Shown here: positions 1 through 5,143 of the stretch, piece by piece
Position numbering within the stretch: position 1 is the stretch's first letter
Layout of the letters: every line of letters starts with the position of its first letter
Assembly: GCA_044225155.1 (NCBI GenBank)
Contig: JBGAJB010000251.1
Span: 1-6,030, forward strand
Direction of reading: 5' to 3'
DNA: 6,030 bases
Origin: CAYMBL01 sp044225155
GTDB taxonomy: Bacteria; Planctomycetota; Phycisphaerae; UBA1845; Fen-1342
The notes under the pieces: model-generated
What the model was told of the DNA's origin: nothing
The model's input: only the letters and a program-made list of their open reading frames with translations
Database searches by the model: none
Made by a program: the position numbers and the translations under genes

Positions 1-211
1 GCAACTCGTGCTCGGCCTGGTACCAGTCGGAGCACTCGTCGCCCGGAATCCCGTTGGAGCAGCGGAACATGAAAATTTCATACGCGCGGGCGCGTACGTG
101 ATCGGTTCGCTGGTCGGCTCCGGCGCTCGGCCGTGGGGGCGTAGCGCCGCCCTCGTTTTCCCAGCGTTTCTTCGGATCGGTCTTATTCTGATGTTGGGCA
201 GTTGCGTTCAT
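1..211 (-). CDS. DUF2934 domain protein, 3' end outside window
   Basis: Reading the minus strand from the ATG at 211-209 gives 70 uninterrupted codons to the window edge with no stop, so the protein is truncated here only by the window. Residues 1-38 are hydrophilic and low in complexity (Lys, Pro, Gly, Arg). Residues 39-70 read VRARAYEIFMF, then a Gly-Pro-Gly-Asp turn, then SDWYQAEHEL. This matches the DUF2934 pattern: an 'I..RAYE.....G..PG.....DW..AE.EL' helix-turn-helix-like segment about 35 residues long. DUF2934 proteins are small bacterial proteins of unknown function, so no role is assigned. The start is supported by an AAGGA Shine-Dalgarno sequence (complement of 223-227), 11 bases before the ATG. 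It is transcribed divergently from the heme A synthase gene. The family call rests on motif recall and is fairly confident; the function is unknown. Confidence 0.8.
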   Translation of the reverse strand, partial: MNATAQHQNKTDPKKRWENEGGATPPRPSAGADQRTDHVRARAYEIFMFRCSNGIPGDECSDWYQAEHEL

Positions 212-345
212 TGATTTTGCGTTCCTTCTTGACAGAGATTTCTGAGAGAACCCGGCAGGCTGAGTTGGTTCGTCCCCATTCCTGATAGCCGCGTCTGATC
301 GTCGTTTCTAAACGCGACAACGCGGCCTGAAAAATACGAAACACG

Positions 346-393
346 ACCATATCTCCGAGCTTGGCACTGCGACGGTATCGCCGTTGATATGGT
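346..393. repeat. Nested inverted repeat in divergent intergenic region
   Basis: ACCATATC at 346-353 is the exact reverse complement of GATATGGT at 386-393. Within the 32-base spacer a smaller hairpin is possible (GACGG at 371-375 with CCGTT at 381-385, including one G-T pair). The element lies 70 bases before the ctaA start and 135 bases before the DUF2934 start, in the 252-base region between the divergent genes. It could be an operator, a leader stem-loop or chance. Apart from the Shine-Dalgarno of the minus-strand gene, nothing else in 212-463 was recognised. Confidence 0.35.
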
Positions 394-463
394 TAACTTC
401 TGCCATGAATCGCCGATGAACTCAGAGTGAAATCCCGCGGCCGCGCGCCACTACAATTCTGCG

Positions 464-1864
464 ATGATCCGTCATGCACCAGCGCACGCCGAATCGGCGC
501 TGCCGACATCGCCGCGCGCCGCAGCCCTCGGTGATCGTCTTTCGGTAGGACTCGGCGCGACCGTCGCGATGTGGGGCGTCGGCTATCTCTGTCGCTTCCC
601 CGGCATGCAGACGCCGCCGGCCCTGATTTTCGCGCTGCTGATCGTCATCCTCGTCAGCGCGGGATATTGGCTCGCAGCACGGCCGCACCGGGGCTGGCGC
701 GACGCCGCGATCGCCGGCTCGATCGCGGGGCTTTGCAACCTGCTTATTCTCGGCAGCCTGCTCGGCGGGCGGGGCGGCGATCGACCCGCGCCTGGGATTC
801 TGGAAGCCGGTTTGATCTGGGGTCCGAGCTGCATCGCGATCTGCGCACTGCTACCTGTCATCGGTGTTGCGCTGCGAATCTTCTTACATCGACCGCGCAC
901 GGCCGCGTCGTTCAGCCCGGCCGCCCTGCCGGCCGTCGCCGCGACCGCAACGCTGATTTTGCTTTCCGTCGGCGGAGTCGTGACGGGGTTTGAGGCGGGG
1001 CTTGCAGTGCCGGATTGGCCGAACAGCTACGGCTACAACATGTTTCTGTTCCCGCTGTCGCGCATGACGGGCGGCATCTATTTTGAGCATTCCCATCGGC
1101 TGTTCGGGGCGCTGGTTGGGCTGGCGACCGTCAGCGTGGCCGTCTTCGTCCATCTGTCGGACGAGCGCCGCTGGGTGCGGCGTCTGGCGCTCGTGGCGGT
1201 CGCGATGGTGATCGTGCAAGGCCTGCTGGGTGGGCTGCGCGTCACGGGAAATCTCACGCTCAGTCAATCACGGAAAGACCTGGCGCCGCAACTGGCGCTC
1301 GCGGTGATTCATGGCATATTCGCGCAGATCTTCTTTTCGACGCTGCTTGCACTGACGGCAGTTCTCTCGCGCACGTGGCGCTCGGCCGCCCGGCGAGAGA
1401 CGTCAGCCGCCGAAACCGATCGCACGCTCTCCGTTGTCGCGCCGCTCGCGCTTCTGACGCAATTGCTCTTCGGCGCACTGCTCCGCCACTACCAATGGGG
1501 CGTGTACGTGCATGTCAGCTTCGCGATCGTCGTGCTCGGCCTCGTCGGTTTCTATGCGATTCGCGCGTGGTCGCTTTACGACGGGCTGCCGATGATCGAG
1601 CGCCTCGGGCAAACGCTGCTAATCCTGCTGCTCGTGCAATTGGCGCTCGGCGGCGGCGCGCTGATCGCAGTGCTCGGCGAGAGCGGAACGACGCAACCGG
1701 GTCCCTTGCAAGTGTTCATCACTACGGCACATCAGACAACCGGCGCGCTTCTGCTGGGACTCACGGCCAACCTGGCGCTGTGGCAGTGGCGTCTGACGCG
1801 CCCCGCCGCAGGCGCGATTCGAGAGACGAATCTGCCGACCATGCATCCGACAAATCCGGCTTGA
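464..1864 (+). CDS. ctaA: Heme A synthase, CtaA/COX15 family, with extra N-terminal membrane block
   Basis: Integral membrane enzyme that oxidises the C8 methyl of heme O to a formyl group, giving heme A for aa3-type cytochrome c oxidase. The protein is 466 residues, longer than the roughly 300-350 usual for bacterial CtaA. The family core begins near residue 155. It has the signature GGVVTGFEAGLAVPDWP at 170-186 and the EHSHR motif at 208-212, where E208 and H211 match the conserved Glu and His of the first extracytoplasmic loop region. Further conserved histidines are H283 (VIHGIFAQ), H350 (VYVHVSFA) and H423 (TTAHQTTG), giving the usual four heme-ligand histidines in the two half-repeats. 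The paired loop cysteines found in some CtaA proteins are absent. Residues 30-143 add about four hydrophobic segments (near 29-44, 52-72, 80-101 and 117-141) before the core. ATG 464 is the first Met after the in-frame stop at 428-430; no clear Shine-Dalgarno precedes it. The adjacent ctaB or oxidase genes often seen with ctaA are not in this window. Confidence 0.92.
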   Translation: MIRHAPAHAESALPTSPRAAALGDRLSVGLGATVAMWGVGYLCRFPGMQTPPALIFALLIVILVSAGYWLAARPHRGWRDAAIAGSIAGLCNLLILGSLLGGRGGDRPAPGILEAGLIWGPSCIAICALLPVIGVALRIFLHRPRTAASFSPAALPAVAATATLILLSVGGVVTGFEAGLAVPDWPNSYGYNMFLFPLSRMTGGIYFEHSHRLFGALVGLATVSVAVFVHLSDERRWVRRLALVAVAMVIVQGLLGGLRVTGNLTLSQSRKDLAPQLALAVIHGIFAQIFFSTLLALTAVLSRTWRSAARRETSAAETDRTLSVVAPLALLTQLLFGALLRHYQWGVYVHVSFAIVVLGLVGFYAIRAWSLYDGLPMIERLGQTLLILLLVQLALGGGALIAVLGESGTTQPGPLQVFITTAHQTTGALLLGLTANLALWQWRLTRPAAGAIRETNLPTMHPTNPA

Positions 1865-1973
1865 ACGCCGGGGCGACGAACACTCCGCAAGCCAAAGCGA
1901 ACGCGGCGCGTTCGCGCGCAACTCCATCGCTGCAAATCGGTTGGGTATTCGAGAGCGGCAAGCTTCACGAATT

Positions 1974-2005
1974 CTTAACACTCTCGATTGTTAAGGCTCT
2001 TAACA
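1974..2005. promoter_or_regulatory. Three alternating CTTAACA/TGTTAAG half-sites
   Basis: CTTAACA occurs at 1974-1980 and 1999-2005, and its exact reverse complement TGTTAAG at 1989-1995. The middle site can therefore pair with either flank: with the left across 8 bases (CTCTCGAT), or with the right across 3 bases, forming the 17-base palindrome TGTTAAGGCTCTTAACA. This AT-rich block stands out from its GC-rich surroundings. It lies 110 bases after the ctaA stop and 134 bases before the start of the secreted-protein gene. It looks like an operator array for a dimeric regulator. As RNA it would give two mutually exclusive hairpins. The T-rich run that follows (TTCGTTTTG at 2007-2015) also leaves open a weak terminator for ctaA. 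Confidence 0.5.
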
Positions 2006-2041
2006 GTTCGTTTTGTGATGACACCGCGCGCTCGCTACTTT

Positions 2042-2075
2042 GGACCGCTCAGAACTGAGGCGACACCGGCGGTCC
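2042..2075 (+). promoter_or_regulatory. Stem-loop in the leader of the secreted-protein gene
   Basis: GGACCGC at 2042-2048 is the exact reverse complement of GCGGTCC at 2069-2075, enclosing 20 bases. Those bases themselves contain a small CTCAG/CTGAG symmetry (2048-2052 and 2055-2059). The element is 63 bases before the ATG at 2139 and would lie in the 5' untranslated region if transcription starts upstream. It resembles no riboswitch class that I know. It may be a structural or regulatory leader element, or an incidental GC-rich hairpin. Confidence 0.3.
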
Positions 2076-2126
2076 GTGTGGATTTCGGCGACGCGGCGCG
2101 GCAACGCAGAACTCTCGGTTCATCCC

Positions 2127-2138
2127 AAGGGAGAGAAG
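2127..2138 (+). promoter_or_regulatory. Ribosome binding site that decides the start at 2139
   Basis: The purine-rich AAGGGAGAGAAG directly precedes ATGATG. AAGGGAG (2127-2133) is 5 bases from the first ATG (2139) and 8 bases from the second (2142), so either could be used. The site excludes the upstream in-frame ATG at 2040, which lacks such a sequence and would put a charged, Arg-rich 33-residue tail before the signal peptide. Confidence 0.8.
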
Positions 2139-4331
2139 ATGATGCGATTGGATTCGATGCGAGGATGGTCTCGCGCCCTGACGGCCGCTGCGGCCGGTTT
2201 GGCGCTCATGGCGGGCGGCGCGGCCGCGTCAGCACAGACGGTGGCGGCGGGCGACATCGCCATCATCGGCTGGATCGACAACGGCAACCCGAACGACATC
2301 TATTCGTTCGTGACGCTCGCCCCAATCCCGGCCGGAACGGTGATCTACTTCACCGACAACGGCTGGACCGGCACAATTTTCCGCGGCGCGAGCGCGACCG
2401 ATGGCGACGGTAATGAGAATCTCGCAAAGTGGACGGCGGTTAACGCGATCGCCGCGGGCCGTATCATTGCAACGACCGATACGAGCGCGGACTTCACCTG
2501 GACGTTTACCGGCGCGATTCCCGGAACGACCAGCGGCTCGTTCGCGGTGAATTCTCTGTCGCAGTCCGGCGATCAGCTCTACGCGTTTCAAGGGCCCACG
2601 AACAATCCGCTGTTCACACCGTCGAATCAAGTTTTTGTGCTCGACGATACCGGCGCGTTCGAGGCCGCAACGAATTCAAACCAGGGTGACGTCCCACCCG
2701 GACTCAGCGCGGCCGCCAATACGGCGATCACGTTCAATCAGAGCGGCACGGGCCAGGACTTCATGGCCTTCAACACGAACACGCTCGCCTCAGGAACCAA
2801 GCAAGATTGGCTCGCGGCAATCAACAATGCCGCCAACTGGACCTTCGGCGCGTCGGGCACGCTGCCGACCGGAACGATCGTCATCGGTGGCATCTGCGTT
2901 CCGCCGTCGATCACGATGGATCCCGCGTCCACCTCCGCCTGTCCGGGCGACATGGTGGTGTTCAGCGTGACGGCCACCGGCGACGGGCTGACCTATCAGT
3001 GGCGCAAGGATGGCAATGACATCGGCGGCGAGACGGGAACGACGTACACGATCGCGTCGGCCACGGCCGGCGACGAAGCCACCTACGATGTCGTCGTCAC
3101 GGGGACGTGCGGCGTGGCGACCAGTGACGGCGCGACGCTTACGCTCGGCGCGGGCCCCTCAATCAGCGACCAGCCCGACGCGGCGGTCGTCTGCGAAGGC
3201 GATCCGGTGACGTTTACGGTCGTGGCCGCAAATGCGGTCAGTTATCAGTGGCGCAAGGACGGCAATGACATCGGCGGAGAGACGAGCGATTCGTACACGA
3301 TCGCGGCGGCGTCCTCCGGCGATGCGGGTACTTATGACGTTGTGATTCAAGGCGCGTGCGGCACGAGCATGAGCGATCCCGCTGATCTGACCGTCAGCAC
3401 CGGACCGATCATCACCGCCTCACCATCCGCCCAGAACGCAAAGACCGGCGACTTCGTGAAGCTGAGTGTGACCGCGACAACACTCGGGAATCCGAGCTAT
3501 CAGTGGCGGCGTGACACCGTCGCGCTCACCGACGGCGGCAACGTCAGCGGTGCGAACACGGCCATGTTGACGCTGAATCCGATCGCGCTGGCGGACGGCG
3601 GCACATATGACGTCGTCATCACCGACGCTTGCGGCACCAACACCAGCGATGGTGCGCTGCTGGGCGTGCAAGACCCGATCCTGCTGAATCCGGGCTGCAT
3701 CGCGATCATCGGTTGGGTGGATAACGATCCGGTCACCGATCGCTTCACTTTTGTAACGCTTACGGATATCCCGGCCGATGTCGACGTTTACTTCACGGAC
3801 AACGGCTGGACCGGCACCGCGTTCCGCGGCGATCCGGGCGACGGCGACGGCAACGAAAACCTCGTGAAGTGGACCTCGATCAACCCGATCGCGGCCGGCA
3901 CGATCATCAACACGACCGACACGAGCGCCGACTTTGTCTGGACGAGCAGTGGGCAGGTGCCGGGCGGCACAAGCGGCTCGTTCCAATTCCCGTCGCTCTC
4001 TGCCTGCAATCTGGCGAACAGATCTACGCGTTCCAGGGCACCGGCAGCCTGCCGCTGGAACATGTTCTGGTGCACCTGTTCGTCCTGGATGACACCGGCG
4101 CATTTGAGGCGGCCACGTCCTCCACGACGGGCGCGATTCCGCCGGGTCTGTCGCAAGCGTCTTTCACGGCCGTCACGTTCACGCAGAATGGCATCGGAAT
4201 TTCAAGGGCTTCAACACGAACCGCGCGCGGAGTGCGGATTGAAGGCCCAGTGGCTGGCCGCGATCGGCAACGCGGCCGACTGGACGTTCGGCGGCAGCGG
4301 CACGCTCCCGAGCATGGTTCGATCAACGTAA
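2139..4331 (+). CDS. Exported modular protein, TDNGW and Ig-like domains (5' open part of a frameshifted gene)
   Basis: This is the longest intact frame (730 residues) of a large exported protein. Residues 1-32 are a signal peptide: Arg residues, the hydrophobic run ALTAAAAGLALMAGGAA, and a probable cut after ASA-32. Residues 38 to about 250 are a repeated domain with the hallmarks GDIAIIGW, YFTDNGWTG, DGDGNENL and FVLDDTGAFEAAT. I recognise it as a recurrent secreted-protein module of unknown function but cannot name the family. Three Ig-like domains follow at about 255-337, 339-421 and 422-508, each with YQWR, then YDVV and a CG pair as in bacterial I-set-like repeats. A second TDNGW domain starts near 519. 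Its reading frame breaks near base 4002 (residue 622); the remaining roughly 109 residues up to the stop at 4331 are mostly out-of-frame and Arg-rich, except where the frame briefly becomes correct again (LKAQWLAAIGNAADWTFGG, near 4239-4310). A role in cell-surface binding or adhesion is inference; no catalytic motif was seen. Confidence 0.8.
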   Translation: MMRLDSMRGWSRALTAAAAGLALMAGGAAASAQTVAAGDIAIIGWIDNGNPNDIYSFVTLAPIPAGTVIYFTDNGWTGTIFRGASATDGDGNENLAKWTAVNAIAAGRIIATTDTSADFTWTFTGAIPGTTSGSFAVNSLSQSGDQLYAFQGPTNNPLFTPSNQVFVLDDTGAFEAATNSNQGDVPPGLSAAANTAITFNQSGTGQDFMAFNTNTLASGTKQDWLAAINNAANWTFGASGTLPTGTIVIGGICVPPSITMDPASTSACPGDMVVFSVTATGDGLTYQWRKDGNDIGGETGTTYTIASATAGDEATYDVVVTGTCGVATSDGATLTLGAGPSISDQPDAAVVCEGDPVTFTVVAANAVSYQWRKDGNDIGGETSDSYTIAAASSGDAGTYDVVIQGACGTSMSDPADLTVSTGPIITASPSAQNAKTGDFVKLSVTATTLGNPSYQWRRDTVALTDGGNVSGANTAMLTLNPIALADGGTYDVVITDACGTNTSDGALLGVQDPILLNPGCIAIIGWVDNDPVTDRFTFVTLTDIPADVDVYFTDNGWTGTAFRGDPGDGDGNENLVKWTSINPIAAGTIINTTDTSADFVWTSSGQVPGGTSGSFQFPSLSACNLANRSTRSRAPAACRWNMFWCTCSSWMTPAHLRRPRPPRRARFRRVCRKRLSRPSRSRRMASEFQGLQHEPRAECGLKAQWLAAIGNAADWTFGGSGTLPSMVRST
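2250..2889 (+). repeat. TDNGW-type domain, copy 1
   Basis: First copy of a roughly 213-residue domain that recurs 1443 bases downstream starting at 3693. Shared blocks in order are IAIIGW(I/V)DN, FVTL, YFTDNGWTGT, FRG, DGDGNENL, KWT, IAAG, TTDTSADF, SGSF, YAFQG, FVLDDTGAFEAAT, PPGLS, WLAAI, NAA and WTFG. The 1443-base offset is the same at the first and last blocks despite the frame breaks in copy 2. The Asp-Gly-Asp-Gly-Asn loop (residues 88-92) could bind calcium, which is inference. Confidence 0.75.
2994..3033 (+). repeat. Core of Ig-like repeat 1, matched at 3243 and 4436
   Basis: The stretch encoding YQWRKDGNDIGGET recurs almost base for base at 3243-3282, a spacing of 249 bases or exactly 83 codons. 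It recurs with a few more changes at 4436-4475 in the fourth Ig-like domain, but only as YQWRR at 3498 in the third. The domain unit is about 83-85 residues. The close nucleotide match points to recent duplication or ongoing recombination among domains 1, 2 and 4, with domain 3 older or diverged. Confidence 0.7.
3693..4318 (+). repeat. TDNGW-type domain, copy 2 (crosses frame breaks)
   Basis: Second copy of the domain at 2250-2889. The first part, to about 4001, is in the frame of the upstream gene (CIAIIGWVDN, YFTDNGWTG, DGDGNENL, TTDTSADFVW). From 4010 the matching residues (SGEQIYAFQG, FVLDDTGAFEAAT, PPGLS) are in the next frame. FKGFNTN at 4201 is in a third frame, and LKAQWLAAIGNAADWTFGG from 4239 is back in the first. 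The amino-acid match to copy 1 survives each frame change, so the breaks are very recent or are sequence errors. Confidence 0.7.
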
Positions 4332-4848
4332 GCTGCGATGCGCCGGCGATCGACACGGATCCGGCCAGCCAGAGCGTGAACGCCGGTGACATGGTGACCT
4401 TCACCGTCGTCGCCAGCGGCTGTGGTCCATTCACCTATCAGTGGCGTAAGGATGGCAACGACATCCTCGGCGAGAACTCAGCGTCGTACACGATCGCCTC
4501 GGCCGCCAGCGGAGACGCCGGCGACTACGACGTGGTCGTCGATGAACGATTGCGGCGACTCGACGAGTGCGGTCGCCACGTTGACGGTCAACGCCGTGGG
4601 CCGTCCGAACACAATCACCTGGGTTGCGATCACAGCAGCGACATCTTCCTGGTCGGCGGCGACTGCGTCGTCGATCTCAGTGATCTGGGTGTCGTGCTGG
4701 CGAACTTCGCCGGGGATTCCGGGCAAGATGCGCAATCAAGGCGACATCTTCCCGCTGAGCGGCGGCGACGGGTTCGTCGATCTGTCGGACCTGGGAAGTG
4801 CTGGCCGACTTTGGCATCGATTGCCGGTGCAACAGACTGATAGTCTGA
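4010..4848 (+). pseudogene. 3' remainder of the secreted modular protein gene, multiply frameshifted
   Basis: Continuation of the gene starting at 2139, recoverable only by changing frame. From 4010 it gives the second half of TDNGW domain 2. From 4316 it gives GSINVSC and a fourth Ig-like domain (AGDMVTFTVV, YQWRKDGNDI at 4436, YDVVV). From 4545 (NDCGDSTSAVATLTV) the frame changes again, then returns for a dockerin-like repeat at 4640-4708 (GGDCVVDLSDLGVVLANF). A second such repeat lies at 4743-4815 (GGDGFVDLSDLG, then VLADFG one frame over). The likely original stop is TGA 4846-4848. Such Asp-rich paired repeats at the C-terminus resemble dockerin or EF-hand-like calcium-binding modules of planctomycete exported proteins. 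Apparent breaks are near 4003, 4199, 4239, 4316, 4541, 4600-4625, 4725-4740 and 4796. Whether the gene is truly dead or the sequence is faulty cannot be decided from the window. Confidence 0.7.
4640..4815 (+). repeat. Two dockerin-like (VDLSDLG) C-terminal repeats
   Basis: Two copies of a unit of roughly 34 residues: SDIFLVGGDCVVDLSDLGVVLANF (here split: SDIFLVGGDCVV, then DLSDLGVVLANF) from 4637, and GDIFPLSGGDGFVDLSDLG followed by VLADFG from 4740. The spaced Asp residues before and within VDLSDLG resemble dockerin-type calcium loops. The two copies are read in different frames because of an apparent indel between them, and copy 2 contains a further one at 4796-4797. Confidence 0.6.
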
Positions 4849-4854
4849 AACACG

Positions 4855-4893
4855 GAGGCGGGGCGTCGGCTGATTCGGCCGGCGCCCCGCTTC
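4855..4893 (+). terminator. Strong hairpin after the secreted-protein gene
   Basis: Bases 4855-4870 pair with 4878-4893 around the 7-base loop TGATTCG. This gives a 16-base-pair stem, mostly G-C with two G-T pairs, starting 7 bases after the probable stop at 4848. The downstream tract (TCGTTA) is only mildly T-rich, so it is a plausible but not textbook Rho-independent terminator. The rest of the 295-base gap to the next gene (4894-5143) shows nothing I can name, apart from the ribosome binding site at 5133. Confidence 0.65.
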
Positions 4894-5132
4894 GTCGTTA
4901 TCAGGCGCTGAATGGTAAATGGGTCAGTTTGCGCTGATCCGAGCCGCGCTCGTCAGGAAACGGGGATCGAGCGTCATTCCCGGCTTGCGCGAAAGGGTTT
5001 CTCCGCCCCCCGGTCCCTACGGTCACGGCTCAGTTCAAACTGGACCACTACCGCTGAAATCAGGGCGGAATTTCCTTCGTTTCCCATTTGGTGTCCGTTA
5101 CTCTTCCCCGAGGGCCCGCCTCCGGACCCCGC

Positions 5133-5137
5133 AGGAG
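5133..5137 (+). promoter_or_regulatory. Ribosome binding site that decides the start at 5144
   Basis: AGGAG lies 6 bases before ATG 5144, which opens a textbook signal peptide. The in-frame ATG at 4919 lies 225 bases upstream, lacks a comparable site and would place 75 residues of unremarkable sequence before the signal peptide. Confidence 0.8.
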
Positions 5138-5143
5138 CCGCGC

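Noticed and set aside
229..234. Perfect TTGACA on the plus strand
   Set aside because: No -10 like sequence lies at the expected distance (252-257 is CCGGCA), and it overlaps the Shine-Dalgarno region of the minus-strand gene.
2013..2041. Possible promoter TTGTGA, 17 bases, TACTTT
   Set aside because: The spacing is right but the match is poor (4 of 6 and 3 of 6), not better than chance in this stretch.
1375..2058. A 227-codon plus-strand open frame overlapping ctaA
   Set aside because: It is Arg/Ala-rich and lies in another frame of the clear ctaA coding sequence.
2040..2138. Upstream start of the secreted modular protein
   Set aside because: It adds a charged, Arg-rich 33-residue tail before a good signal peptide and has no Shine-Dalgarno, unlike ATG 2139.
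4002..4010. Programmed ribosomal frameshift at the first break
   Set aside because: No slippery heptamer is seen, and seven further breaks follow in both directions, which a programmed event would not explain.
3420..4103. A 227-codon minus-strand open frame
   Set aside because: It is antisense to the Ig-like and TDNGW coding sequence, Arg-rich, without recognisable motifs; typical shadow frame in GC-rich DNA.
4422..4937. A 171-codon open frame on the plus strand
   Set aside because: Only parts of it (NDCGDSTSAVATLTV and GDIFPLSGGDGFVDLSDLG) are real; they belong to the frameshifted secreted-protein gene. The rest is Arg/Ser/Thr-rich out-of-frame sequence without a ribosome binding site.
4919..5143. 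N-terminal extension of the STN protein from ATG 4919
   Set aside because: It would bury the signal peptide 75 residues inside. AGGAG and the signal peptide both point to ATG 5144.
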